Positions 36,933 through 47,419 are shown, numbered from the stretch's first letter. The stretch is DNA of 64,000 nt from Acanthosepion pharaonis (GCA_903632075.3 CAHIKZ030001779.1:2696001-2760000), one strand, 5' to 3'. The notes: generated by a model from the letters alone, not told the origin. Made by a program: numbers and translations.

Positions 36933-37372
36933 TACAGGTTATAGACAACAATTACACTGTTTAAGAAACAGAGATATCTACTCAAACATGTATAACCATT
37001 AAATATAATATTTATAGTAATAAGAAATATATATACACTGCGTGAGAAATTATTATCAAGATAACGTTTTTTATAATATTTCAAAAACCGCCCAATCAAT
37101 TCACACAAAATTTTCACACAATGTTGGCAACACTGACCTGCGCAATCGCTGAAATTTTCGACCTGATCTGCGCAAAGTAAACAAACTGGCGCCATATTTG
37201 TTATCAATAAGGTGATTTGAGCGTGCCAAATTATTAGAAAGGTTTAGTAAAAATTCCAGAATTGAGCACACAAAACGTTTATTAATGTTGATCGTGAATG
37301 TTTATGATCAAAAGAAGTTAATAAATAAGATAATCAAACAAATAATAACAGATACAAACAGTTTTAAACAAA

Positions 37373-38068
37373 TTAATAGGGAATGTGCTTTCCCTGTTTT
37401 GAAATTACTTGAAGAAGTCGGCGATCCATAGAATTTGTTAATTGTATGATATCATCTGCTGTAATGCCACAAGATATGTCAAGAATTGCTTCCCACAACT
37501 CAGCGTTGCTCCTGAAGTGTCGTCCGTTGGCGTACAGTCTTCGCTTCATGATGCTCCAAATGTTTTTGATTGGGTTCAAATCCGGAGAATTTGTTGGCCA
37601 CTTCATTTTTCGAGGTCCATCGAAGCCTAACTGTTTCAAACATTCAGTAGTCTTGTGAGCAGCATGTGAGGGTGCATTATCTTGCATAAAAACAATGGCC
37701 CTTCTGAAGGCAACTTTTTTCCTTTTCATCCACGGTTCAAGATGCTCCTTTGTAAACGCTATGTGTGCATCAGCAGTCATTTTGACGCCATCTGGTACTT
37801 TCCATGGGCCCACTAATGTTTTTCCAATAATACCACCCCAGATCATTATGCCTCCACCCCGTCTCAAACGCTGATGGCGATTCTGTCCGTTCATTACCCA
37901 GCCTTTGCACCATCTATCTGGCACATCAAGTGTTGCTCGAGTTTCGTCTGTGAACAAAACTTTAGAGAAGTCAATCGATTTTGAATGTGATTTTGAATGT
38001 GATTTCTCGTCAACGGAGGCTTCGATACAGGTTTGACTGTTGTTTATATTTCCCTCAGATACCGACAC
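37373..38068 (-). pseudogene. Tc1-like transposase, catalytic half, Glu-to-Lys mutant
   Basis: The 231-codon frame encodes DFSKVLFTDETRATLDVPDR (first Asp in TDE), GGGIMIWGGIIGKTLVGPWK, AIVFMQDNAPSHAAHKTTEC (second Asp in QDN) and WPTNSPDLNPIKNIWSIMKR. The third catalytic residue, normally Glu in NPIEN, is Lys here. C-terminal region LTNSMDRRLLQVISKQGKHI then a stop at 37373-37375. There are 37 residues between the second Asp and the Lys. The N-terminal HTH domains are missing; residues before about 30 derive from the junction (HSKSHSK repeat), so the Met start is not the native one. The frame is otherwise uninterrupted, so the element may be fairly young. Confidence 0.88.
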
Positions 38069-38072
38069 CGAT

Positions 38073-38475
38073 TGTGGAATCTCCTACAACACAAGCCTTA
38101 CCTCTTTGTAGGAAATGCACTCTTCCTATCTGGTAAGCCATTAGCGGCAGGCAAGGCTGTACTTATGCCTGTAGACGAGAGTCTAGACGTTATTCCTCTG
38201 ACTGAAAATTCCGTAGTTTGATCTATGTGAGATCTAGATGCCATATCAACGCTTAAATGAAAATGGGATAAGAAGTCTGCCCCTAAAATAGGCGTATTAA
38301 CCTGTGCAACAGTAAAAAGCCAAGAGAATGATCTACGCAAGCCAGATTGGAGGTTATTGACCAATGAATACTTGTTATATTGTCAGAAAGTAGAATTTGG
38401 CTTACCAGTTAGGAAGAGTGCATTTCCTACAAAGAGGTAAGGCTGGTTGTGTTGTGGGAGATTCCACAAGACACA
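38073..38475. repeat. ~70-bp inverted repeat enclosing the gypsy fragment
   Basis: The left arm (about 38073-38142: TGTGGAATCTCCTACAACAC, CTCTTTGTAGGAAATGCACT) is inverted at about 38400-38470 with few mismatches. It creates a hairpin with the gypsy coding piece in the loop. Confidence 0.85.
38098..38364 (-). pseudogene. Gypsy-type (Ty3) pol fragment: retropepsin C-terminus
   Basis: The 88-codon frame includes SFSWLFTVAQVNTPILGADF and LSHFHLSVDMASRSHIDQTT. The PILGADFL...H..L.VD......ID..T pattern is that of the retropepsin C-terminal part of Ty3/gypsy Pol, just before the RT. The active-site DTG and the RT itself are not in the fragment. It lies within a ~75-bp inverted repeat, inside the Tc1-like element. 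Confidence 0.8.
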
Positions 38476-38479
38476 GTAG

Positions 38480-38890
38480 TGTTATAAAATAAATTAAAAC
38501 ATATCTCGGCTGATTTACAGGCAAATAAACTAACATACTCAAGAGCGAGAGCCGGGTGTGAATGGGACAAGGCCTCGTCACAAAATGACCATTATCTTCG
38601 TTTACGCATGTCCCCGACGTGCGAGTTCCGGTTGAAAAATAAAATAATATTTTAAAGTGTTTCTATTTTTCAACCAATAAAAATGCTTCCCTCATAATTA
38701 TACTCGCGTCGTTTTTCGAGCCTGTTAAGCCATAAAAAACGCCATAAAAGGGGTCACACGGAAGTACAGCGCAGTCAACAGGAGGCCAGGGAAGAGACCT
38801 GTCACGGTCAGGCTGAGCAGTCTGCAACAGTCAGCAGGGGGAGCGCCAGCGCCAACCAGTGTGAACTACTATGAGAGATCAACCCAGATT
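38480..38890 (-). other. GC-richer LTR-like segment
   Basis: CpG-containing sequence unlike its AT-rich surroundings, with ACGCCATAAAAGGGGTCACA (a TATA-like box, read on the + strand) followed by a GC-rich leader-like stretch. The composition and position next to a gypsy piece suggest part of a gypsy LTR and leader. No identified LTR ends. Confidence 0.4.
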
Positions 38891-39061
38891 CGAAGCTGAT
38901 AACAAATATGGCGCCAGTTTGTTTATATTGTGCAGGTCAGTGTTGCCAATATTGTGTGAAAATTTTGTATGAATTGATTGAACGGTTTTTTGAAATATTA
39001 TAAAAAAAGTTATCTGATAATAATTTGGCACGCAGTGTATTTATAAATGTGAAAAGTGTGC

Positions 39062-39067
<6 letters not shown>

Positions 39068-39121
<54 letters not shown>
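39068..39121. repeat. (TA)n microsatellite
   Basis: About 27 TA units. Confidence 0.97.
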
Positions 39122-39124
<3 letters not shown>

Positions 39125-39188
39125 ATTATTTATATATTATATGTGCAGTACTTATTAGAAAGTGCTCAATATCAGAGATAGAGCTAAC

Positions 39189-39266
39189 ATATTTGGTTGG
39201 ATTGATGTGATTGTCTGACGAGCATGAAACCCAGGGTCACAAACTCACATCAATCCAACCAAATAT
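39189..39266 (+). ncRNA. Hammerhead-like hairpin with 22-bp perfect stem I extension
   Basis: 39189-39210 and 39245-39266 are perfect 22-bp inverted repeats. Inside, TTGT (39211-39214)/ACAA (39239-39242) close stem I; CTGACGA (39215-39221), a 4-base remnant GCAT where stem II should be, GAAA (39226-39229), CCC/GGG stem III (39230-39236) with a one-base loop, and TC (39237-39238) follow. All core bases of the hammerhead are there, but stem II is gone. A one-base stem III loop would only work as a dimer, a known property of retrozyme and Penelope hammerheads. Homologue at 2189-2248. Confidence 0.6.
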
Positions 39267-39343
39267 ATAAATGTTAATTTTCATGGATAGTCATATTTTT
39301 TAGATGTTCCATTTATTTTAAACAATATTTCATCTACTAACCC

Positions 39344-39426
39344 TAGCCCTCTCATAGATTTGAACCTGTGTCCCCCACTTGCTGAAGTAAACACCATCCA
39401 ATCTGGTGTACATTAACACTTGGCCA
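39344..39426 (-). repeat. tRNA-like SINE head
   Basis: The minus strand has GTGGCCAAGTGTTAATG (A-box-like) and, about 50 bases on, GGTTCAAATCTATGAG (B-box-like). No intact cloverleaf or acceptor stem, so a SINE relic rather than a tRNA gene. Confidence 0.5.
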
Positions 39427-40147
39427 CAAAAAAAGTCAAGGTTCTATTTTACCTTTAAAGCACACTGACTCGTTCAGGTTTACAGAAAAATGTGTCTGCA
39501 CAGTTTCATATCAGAAACATAAAGAAAGCAATTTCTAAAGAAATAATGTATTACACTTTATTCAGTTTTGTTGAGGATGCAGACCAGTACATGAAATAAA
39601 TATTGTTTAAAATAAATGAAGAGTCTACCCAAATACAGGTATCCATCAAAAATAATATTTGTAGTAATAAAAATATGTCAGAATAAAAATAAAAAATTCA
39701 TTAATTCTCCAGAAATATATATATATATATCTGTGTGTGCGTGTATATATATATATATTTATGTATATTTAGGCAACATATTTTCATTCAAGCAAGTTTG
39801 ATTGAATAATCTAGACATGTTATGTCTATTTTTATTTTAATCCTCTCAAATTCACTGATCAATTTCTTAGTGCTGTTACAAAACTGAGTAAGAAAGACAC
39901 CATAGTTTTGGTTGTTTCTTTTATTTTCCCAAGTACTTTCAATTTCATCCAAGATCATCTTCAGAGAGTGAATTGCTAAGATAATAATTAATGTAATTGA
40001 TAGTTCTGAATTTTTTTTTTATAAATGTGCATGAAACAGACTCTGTTATAGTCAATTTATATTAAGAATATGTAACGGAGGTAACTTAGTTTAAATTTTT
40101 TATTATTTGTGTTTTAAAATACTCAACCTGGAATTTTTTAAAATATA

Positions 40148-40204
<57 letters not shown>
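40148..40204. repeat. (TA)n microsatellite
   Basis: About 28 TA units. Confidence 0.97.
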
Positions 40205-40210
<6 letters not shown>

Positions 40211-40289
40211 AAATTAAAAAAAAAATGACATATACAATTGAACAAGACTGACAAAGGTACTTATGTTTATACTTGTATATGCATAAGTG

Positions 40290-41000
40290 TTTTCATTACT
40301 GGATTTAATGAATTTAACCATTGTTCAAATGTTTGTTGATTCCAGATGCTTTCAGCATGCTTTCAAAGATTTTTGTTATACTAATAATAAATGGTGTGTC
40401 AGTGCTATTGTAGACAGTCTAAAAGTTGCTGAAAGTAAACATATTTTTAATTTCCAAATACACCAAATACATTTTGGCCATCTTGACTATTGGTTTTATT
40501 AAGGGTTGGCTTCTTTTTTTTGTATAAGGGCTTTCATCATTTTTAAATGCTTTTTACAGTTGAAGGTAGATATAGCATTCATGTCCTTTATAAGTATGAT
40601 TTGATCTGTGCATATCGAGTTTGGTACAATTCCATGCTTGTTTAAATGTGTCCATATTCAGTTCGGGTCAGAGAAATATAGAGTAAGTCATCTTGACAGG
40701 TAGGTCATGGTGTATCAAACATAATTATCTATGGGTTTGTTTTCAATGGGAATGCAAGTCCCTATGAAGCATCTAAATTCACATATAATGTTGGCTTGAT
40801 ATAGCTTTGATTTTGTCAGCAAAATGTTATTTCTTATAATAAGGTTAGATGTTTTGAATTTTTTTATAATAGATGATAACTTAATATTTTTAGTTTGTTT
40901 AATTGGTGTAATGCATATTTTGACAAGATTTCTAAAAGCAAATTTATCCTGTTTGTAATTTTTGTGCAAGTGATTTCAATAAAATATATTAATATTACTG
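40290..41000 (-). pseudogene. Penelope-like element C-terminus with GIY-YIG endonuclease
   Basis: Minus strand: FRNLVKICITPIKQTKNIKL, LIIRNNILLTKSKLYQANII, CEFRCFIGTC, then NYV*YTMTYLSR*LTLYFSD, matching the (Y)xGxTxxxLxxR core of the GIY-YIG nuclease with Gly and Arg codons turned to stops (TGA), then HLNKHGIVPNSICTDQIILI and KKHLKMMKALIQKKEANP. This order (KSKLYQANxxxExxC, then GIY-YIG) is diagnostic of Penelope-like retroelements. The RT part upstream is missing or unrecognisable. (TA)n at 40148-40204 is close to its downstream end. Confidence 0.8.
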
Positions 41001-41888
41001 CTATTGTGTCTGTGAACTGTGTCATCATTGCTTACATTTAAAAGAAATACAGACAAACCTCTCTCCAACAAACTAATGGTGGGTGGGTCAGTTAAAGCTG
41101 ATTGTCTGTAGATGGGAAGGGATTCTTTTTTAGTTGCAAAACTGTTATAGTAACTACCAGTAGTTATTATCATAATATAAATACTATAAACATGTATACA
41201 TCAGTCACTTTGAGAACTAATACAACTCATCCTGCTAAGCCTGCAAATTTTGAAATAGATTAATGATGATTTGGAAGTTTTTTCCTGCAGATTTTTTTTT
41301 TTAATTTTCCTACAGATTTTGTCCATTGCATCTGAAATCTGCTGATGGGGGTGGGTCCATAGATGAGAGGTTTGTCTGTAGTTTAATTTGGCTGTCTATA
41401 AAATAGTTTGAAAAATGTTATTGCCTAGTGTTTGTTTGATGTTACTAAGTTCAAAGTTCTTTAAGGAATAGTTTGCTTGAGGATAAGACCACATGTGCTC
41501 TCGTTAGGAATTTTTTTTATTATACTTAATTTGTCTAAGTGGACATTTGCTATCATAATTAAAATTTTATTTGTGTTTTTTATACAGTAAGATGGTTAAT
41601 GTGTTGTTATTGGATTCTTGAAAGAAAAATGTCTAGCTTAACTGAAAGTGTTCAAAAACTAAAAACTTTTGGACAGATTTTACATTCATTAAGACCAGAA
41701 AAGAAAACATATATATATATCTTTACATATCAAGAACAGTATAGGGGAAATTGTATGACCAAGTGGAAAAAGTTTACTTGTTACGAATTTCGTCCTTCAG
41801 AACTTTATTGAACTAAATTTGTTATGTTGGTAGGACAACAAATGTGCATGACAGAGGGGTGCTGGGAATTATAGAATTTTTTAAGACA
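41001..41888. other. Spacer with possible Penelope end remnants
   Basis: 41781-41803 read on the minus strand gives TTCTGAAGGACGAAATTCGT, resembling the CTGA..A...GAAA pair of Penelope ends; 27483-27512 is similar. Otherwise nothing recognised. Confidence 0.35.
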
Positions 41889-41906
41889 TATATATATATA
41901 TATATA
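41889..41906. repeat. (TA)n microsatellite
   Basis: Flanks the mariner; its last TA is the target dinucleotide. Confidence 0.95.
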
Positions 41907-42673
41907 CAAGGGACAATGAGTAAATTGACACCTAAATTATGCAAGAATGAAAATAACACAGCCATCTCATTTTAACAGATATATTTACCAAAAATTGCAC
42001 AAAAATATCTTGAAATACTAAAGAGTAAATTTATTCAATAAACTCATTATTGACTTCAACCTCTGGACAGCCTTGTTGTTTAAGTTGATCAGTGCTGCCA
42101 TAATCCTTGCCTTCAGTTCATCTTTGGCATTACAAGGAGTTTTGTTGGTCTCTGACTCAACTGCACCCCACACATAATAATCAAGGGGGTTGCAGTCTGG
42201 AAGTAAGAGGGAATGTGGTTGCAGAAATTCTCTGACAGCCATGACTGAATTCTCCTGCTTGTGTAGCATGGTGTGGCATTCTGTTGCCAAACATAGTGTC
42301 TTCCAGTAGCCACCCTCTTGACTCAGGGCAGCACAAGCTCCTCAAGGCACTTAATGTAGGCCTCAGGGTTGAGTGTGAGGCCCTGTAGCATAACATCACC
42401 ATCACTAATGATCATGCCAAGCATCTTTGTAATCACCATCAGACACACCCAACTCTTTCCGAATCCTCTGCACTGTCCTCTTCATATTGAATGCCAAGCA
42501 GGACAGCATGCTAATTCCAAATTTCTGACAGAGTTAATTATGTCATGATGCTCTTTTTCTCACAGATGGTGCCCAACTGACCCTACTATAGTATGCAGTT
42601 GACAAAATCAAAAACAAACAACACACATGTGCTAAATTAAAAATATAAAATGGCAACAATTTACCATTCACAG

Positions 42674-42677
<4 letters not shown>
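41907..42677 (-). mobile_element. DD37D (maT-like) mariner, second copy, internally deleted
   Basis: Ends CAAGGGACAATGAGTAAATT (41907) and, inverted, CAGACTGTGAATGGTAAATT (ending 42677) correspond to the ends of the element at 4115-5871, as do CACATGTG..GTTGTTTGTTTTTGATTTT and the coding parts. At 771 bp it is shorter than a full mariner. TA arrays flank both sides. Confidence 0.85.
42018..42545 (-). pseudogene. Mariner transposase pseudogene, second Asp to Asn
   Basis: Minus strand, across frameshifts: KRTVQRIRKELGVSDGDYKD (HTH), GLTLNPEAYIKCLEELVLP, GRHYVWQQNATPCYT, where the catalytic Asp of QQD is Asn, WLSENFCNHIPSYF, then DCNPLDYYVWGAVESETNKT and KDELKARIMAALINLNN. The region between the HTH and the GLTLN block, including the first catalytic Asp, is deleted. 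Confidence 0.8.

Positions 42678-42679
<2 letters not shown>

Positions 42680-42721
<42 letters not shown>
42680..42721. repeat. (TA)n microsatellite
   Basis: About 21 TA units next to the mariner end. Confidence 0.97.
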
Positions 42722-42725
<4 letters not shown>

Positions 42726-43053
42726 TGAAAACAATGTATATCACCAGGGTAGTTGTTGCTTCTTCATCACTCACAAGTTGTGATCATATTGTTTTCAGGT
42801 AATAATTATAATCTTGGATTACTCACAAAATGAGTCAATAAAATGCTAAACCCAACTTGAGGATAACAAATAGCCAAGTGAAAAACAGCATGTCCAAACT
42901 TCACTTTGGCATAACCGTACTGTGTAGATGATGTAAAACTAAACAAACAAATAAGCATCTGCTGCTGCTTCAATTAAGATACTTCCAAGATATGAACACA
43001 GTATAAGTACAGATAGTCAAATACTATAGTTAATTTGGGAGACTATTCATATA

Positions 43054-43054
<1 letters not shown>

Positions 43055-43096
<42 letters not shown>

Positions 43097-43121
43097 GCAC
43101 AAATATATGTGTGTGTCTGTC

Positions 43122-43182
<61 letters not shown>
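43055..43182. repeat. (TG)n/(TA)n compound microsatellite
   Basis: Alternating TG and TA arrays; all frames through it are artefacts. Confidence 0.97.
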
Positions 43183-43185
<3 letters not shown>

Positions 43186-43243
43186 ACTTTTTCACAACTT
43201 CCTTTTATTGTACATTTTTCTGTGTTGATTTTAAATCTCCCGT

Positions 43244-43280
43244 TGAAGCCTGAAGAGCGGGAGAGAAACTGGTTGCTTCA
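43244..43280 (+). ncRNA. Hammerhead-like motif
   Basis: TGAAGC (43244-43249) pairs with GCTTCA (43275-43280) as stem I. Between them lie CTGAAGA (43250-43256, fits CUGANGA), GCGGGAGA in the stem II place (unpaired), GAAA (43265-43268), CTGG as a minimal stem III and UU as the cleavage site (43273-43274). CTCCCG (43237-43242) can pair with CGGGAG (43258-43263), an alternative hairpin. Lies between two (TA)n arrays. Confidence 0.4.
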
Positions 43281-43361
43281 CCTGTTTTTAATATGTCTCG
43301 TAATATTAAGTTTTATACTTTTATTTTGATCATTAAATTTTGTACCTACAAAAATATCTTT

Positions 43362-43363
<2 letters not shown>

Positions 43364-43418
<55 letters not shown>
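43364..43418. repeat. (TA)n microsatellite
   Basis: About 26 TA units. Confidence 0.97.
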
Positions 43419-43423
<5 letters not shown>

Positions 43424-43584
43424 AATAAAAAGAAAGAACAGTAAGATATATAATCCGGTGTTCTTATAGATATTTTTATTTTTACAAAATAGTCCTCAAT
43501 GTAAATTTACAGATCATTAATATTATAAATTAATTGATTTAAAATATGTTTTTTTTCCCACTACACAGTTCTAACCATGTTTCA

Positions 43585-43586
<2 letters not shown>

Positions 43587-43677
<91 letters not shown>

Positions 43678-43722
43678 GTGTGTGTATGTGTGTGTGTGGG
43701 TGTGGATGTAGGTGTGGTGTGG

Positions 43723-43820
<98 letters not shown>
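43587..43820. repeat. Compound (TA)n/(TG)n/(GATA)n array
   Basis: TA at 43587-43670, TG/GGTG-rich at 43671-43729, TA at 43730-43782, then about nine GATA units (43783-43820). Confidence 0.97.
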
Positions 43821-44640
43821 GCATAGATATCAAGTTGTTTGTATGGGTATATCAAATATTATCCTAAGTAATATATATTGAGAAAGATGAATTTGTTGAA
43901 AGACCAACAAAATTTCTTTATTTTAGATTTTTTTATTTAATTAATACAAAAATAAAAACTTTTATTAAGAAAGCTGAAAGTACACAGAATATATTGAACA
44001 ATTTATGTTGAAATATTCTTTGGAAACAAAATAAATGATGTCAATTTAAAAATGAAATAAAAAGTCTTAAATAAGAAAATAATTTAAACAAACAACTTTT
44101 ATTTCAACCAAATGTGCATAAATGAAAAATCAGCCCTGGAAGGCAATACATCTGAGAGAAGGAAAACCTTGATTTGAAACTTCCCCTGCCTTGTGGTAAT
44201 ATTCAAACACAGAAAAGGATGTTGGCTATCAACACTAACAATCTTCCAGAAACTCTTACAGCCAAGCCAGTTAGCCCCAAATCTAATGCTCTATATTCCC
44301 TTTGAGCTTGGTACATCCAAAAGGTTGTCTGGGCAGCACATGACTTCCATATAGCATTGCCCAGATCTACATCCTGGAGAGGTCATTCAGTAAGAACACA
44401 AGACAGGAAGCAGCACTTTATAGGTTATAAATCTACATTCAAGTAACACAGGGTTGGGCACCATGAGTTGTCTTTGAAAGTGGGAAGGACCACTGTATTC
44501 CACTGGACAATTTTTACCCACCTCCAGCTGGCCGGCAAACTGTTAATCCACCACAGTCTGCATGCTTCAATGGATGTGGGAAGCTTATAGTAACTAGCTT
44601 AACAAGTAAAATGATAACCATGCACCAAACAAAATGGAAA
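43821..44640. other. Spacer, then probable LINE 5' untranslated region
   Basis: 43821-44110 is AT-rich. From about 44140 the composition becomes balanced and runs without a break into the LINE endonuclease domain, so this is probably its 5' leader. Confidence 0.45.
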
Positions 44641-44644
44641 AATA

Positions 44645-45660
44645 AAAATAAATTCAGCTTTTCATATTGCAAGCTGGAATGTACAAACCATGCATGCAGG
44701 TGTATCTGATAACATTCAGGAAATTGATGACTTTCATAAGACTTTAGTGATCAGTCATGAGCTAAACAGACTGAACATTGACGTGGCAGCTCTACAGAAA
44801 ATATGACTTCCAGACAGTGGATCTCTAAAGGAAGAACAATACACTTTCTTCTGGCAGGGGAGAGGAAATGCAGGAGTTGGATTCACTGTCAGAAACACCC
44901 TACATATGACATGATTGAACTTATAGCACAGAGAAAATTCTCACCCTATATGAAGGCATAAACATTCCAAGCTGCAGACAAAATCAAAGACCAGTTCTAC
45001 ACTCAACTTGACAGTGTTGTCAAGTGTATCCCAGTATATAAACATATTTACCTTCTAGGAGACTTCAATGCAAAGGTAGGCTCTAATCAAGAGTCCTGTT
45101 CAGACATGTTAGGTCACTATGGTATAGAGAAAATGAATGGGAATGGGCAAAGACTCTGAGAATTATGCTGCTATCATAAATTGTGTGTGACAAACATCTA
45201 TTTCCAGAACAAGGCTTACCATAAAAAATTCTGAAATACTACCAATCTAATTTTAAACCAGAAGTTCTTAGAGACACTTCTGAATATGTGGTCTATACAA
45301 TATCAGGACAATATTCAGAAGCATTTCCAATGTAGCCAACTCCTAAAACTAAGGCTAGAGGAACATCAAAAAAACATAGTCAGAGATGAGACAATGAAAT
45401 CACACATGGCTGATCATGTATGGAGGAAAAGGGGTTGTCTGTGAAATGAAGTGAAAATACTGGACAAGGAAGAACACTGGAGAGTTAGATGTCTGAAAGA
45501 ATCAGCATATATACTAGGCTATGAGGACCTTCTTAGTAGGCCTAGCATAAAAATAAATACAATATCAAAGCTGAAAATAAATAAAGAAAGACAAATGACA
45601 GCAGGTCTTCAACAGTAGTTGTCAAAACATGACAGTTAGCAATTAATCAAGTTAGGTTTA
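44645..45660 (+). pseudogene. LINE ORF2 N-terminus: apurinic-type endonuclease domain
   Basis: Plus strand: FHIASWNVQTMHAGVSDNIQ, ELNRLNIDVAALQK (ALQET catalytic box with Glu replaced by Lys), LPDSGSLKEEQYTFFWQGRG, NAGVGFTVRNTL, then in other frames KDQFYTQLDSVVKCIPVYKH, IYLLGDFNAKVGSNQES (GDFN box) and CHYHKLCVTNIYFQNKAYHK-like codons, followed by KNIVRDETMKSHMADHVWRK-type sequence. This is the EN domain order of RTE-type LINE ORF2. Stops and frameshifts present, RT absent; a 3'-truncated or recombined copy. Confidence 0.8.
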
Positions 45661-45697
45661 AGGCTCCATGTTCACTCCAGAGAATTGATCTACAAGA

Positions 45698-45770
45698 CAA
45701 TAGCCTAATGGATTAATGCATTGGTTTTTGAATTTGGTGACAATAATTGTGAGTTCAAGTCTGCACAAGG
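45698..45770 (+). repeat. tRNA-like SINE head
   Basis: TAGCCTAATGGATTAATGC (A-box-like) and GAGTTCAAGTCTGCAC (B-box-like), spaced about 45 bases, are typical of tRNA-derived SINEs. The arms do not fold into an intact tRNA. Confidence 0.55.
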
Positions 45771-45779
45771 TAGTGTATG

Positions 45780-46940
45780 TTTGGACTCAGTGGAAACAGG
45801 CAAGCAATAACTGAGCAGTACTAAAAATAAGAACTAGATGATGGGCAGTGGAACAAGAACAGTTTACCCCTGTAGATTAAATAAAGAATTGCCTGTAGGT
45901 TACCCAGATACAACTGATGACAACAACAAAAATGAAGGCAATAGTTTGAATATAAATAGTGTAAATAATGATAACTCCTCATTCCAGAAATTCAGGCAGA
46001 TGCAAATATATATATTGTTTTATTACCACCAGTACTCACTGTGAACTACTTTGTGTGCATGTGTATGTGTGTGTGAATAATCCATTTTTTTCATGCACTA
46101 CAGAAGTTATGCTTTCCCAAAACATGTTAGACATGTGGAGTAATTTAAGGTTTTAAAAATTATGATTAAACTTTGTTTTACTGGTTCCTCATTGAAGGTA
46201 AAACATTTCAAGTTGATTTAATTAAATAACATCAGGAATTATTGCTGCACTTATGAGATTATAATATCTTTCATTTTTTCCCCTCAATCTCAGATAAAAT
46301 TCACTTTCTGCTGGAGTAGCAACTTAATATAATTGGTGGTTCCTTTTTCTATCAACGTTCCTGAAATGATTCATGAAGAATTATGAATCAATATTACCTT
46401 TAGATAAATTTGAAATTATCTTAGATTCTACAAATATTTAAAGATTTCAAAATAGACTACACCCAATGTCGTCATTCGTATTCCTGTCAGTTTTTAAGTT
46501 TAAGTCTCTATATTCCATGACTCAGGGGATATAGTAGTATTATTATTTCCACCCCTCCCACAAAAGTCCGAAAATAGACTAGTATGTCAGAAATTTTAAA
46601 TGTCCTCTGGGCTGATGGATGACATTCTAAAATAAATTATCTGGAAGAAATTTCAAAGGATCAAAAAATTCAAGGGTATGTTTAGTTTTATCTTCAACAA
46701 GAGTTAAATCAACCAGCATTGTTATAAAAACATTGTGTTAGAAAATAGAATATTACACTTGCCACTTAAACCACATATATTTCTCTTTATAAAGAGAGAA
46801 ATATACAAAAACTAATCTGCTGATATTTTTATTAATATATATTTTTGGACCCGTGAAAAAAAGGCTCACCAAGCTGCTTATTCAAATAGATTATCAAGTT
46901 TTTTCTTTTGTATAATTACAAAATATCTGTAATTTTTACT
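45780..46940. other. AT-rich spacer
   Basis: No gene recognised. A short palindrome (ATATTTCTCTTTATAAAGAG and complement) lies at 46775-46806. Confidence 0.5.
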
Positions 46941-46957
46941 GGGTATTTCTATTGATT

Positions 46958-47404
46958 TTGATTTGATTTTGTTTAGTGGCATATCAACCTCCATAGATTA
47001 TTTAATGCTGAGAATAGATATTTTGTATGTAATTTTATGCTTTCAACAACAGATATTTTGCATATAATTTTATACTTTCCATGTAAAAGGTAAATTTTTT
47101 AGATTTGTAGATTTTTTAGTTTGTAGATCACAAAATGGCAATTTTACTATAAAAATGTATTTTTTATATATGTTATTAATGTTGCATTGATTGTCATTTT
47201 GCTACAAAAAGTGTATTGTTGATCATTTTATTATAAAAAATGTACTGTTGATTTTATCTTTGGGGTTTCAGTATTTGCCTATCGCTGGGACCCTAACAGG
47301 TGGTACCATCCAGGGTGAGAGTGATTCCATGCTCTTCAAAACCTCTAATCACCTTATCAGAGACCTTGCTGCCGGTTATAGTTTATCATCATACCCAGGA
47401 TGTG
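46958..47404 (-). mobile_element. SINE-like element, copy C, with perfect 12-bp TSD
   Basis: A 447-bp element flanked by TTTCTATTGATT at 46946-46957 and 47405-47416. The left edge TTGATTTGATTTTGTTTAG plus TGGCATATCAACCTCCAT is the simple-repeat tail; the right block reads CGCTGGGACCCTAACAGG and ends ATCATACCCAGGATGTG. This is the simplest of the three copies and best defines the element. Confidence 0.88.
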
Positions 47405-47419
47405 TTTCTATTGATTAGG

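Larger units (their letters stand above)
37036..39037 (-). mobile_element. Tc1-like element with long TIRs carrying a gypsy fragment
   Basis: The left TIR 37036-37206 and right TIR 38898-39037 (inverted) both start CACTGCGTG and end in GGCGCCATATTTGTTATCA. The left arm has about 30 extra bases. TA lies at both outer edges (37034-37035, 39038-39039). On the minus strand the order is TIR, a 0.4-kb GC-richer LTR-like segment, an inverted repeat enclosing a gypsy retropepsin fragment, the C-terminal transposase half, TIR. The interior between 38070 and 38890 is foreign to Tc1 elements. Confidence 0.88.

Noticed and set aside
38033..38221. Plus-strand 62-codon frame over the gypsy region
   Set aside because: Antisense of the retropepsin fragment, which carries the recognisable PILGADFL motif on the minus strand.
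39344..39426. Possible tRNA gene on the minus strand
   Set aside because: Same reason: boxes without an intact cloverleaf.
43546..43855. Overlapping 80- and 94-codon frames on opposite strands
   Set aside because: Both are (TA)n/(TG)n/(GATA)n translations.
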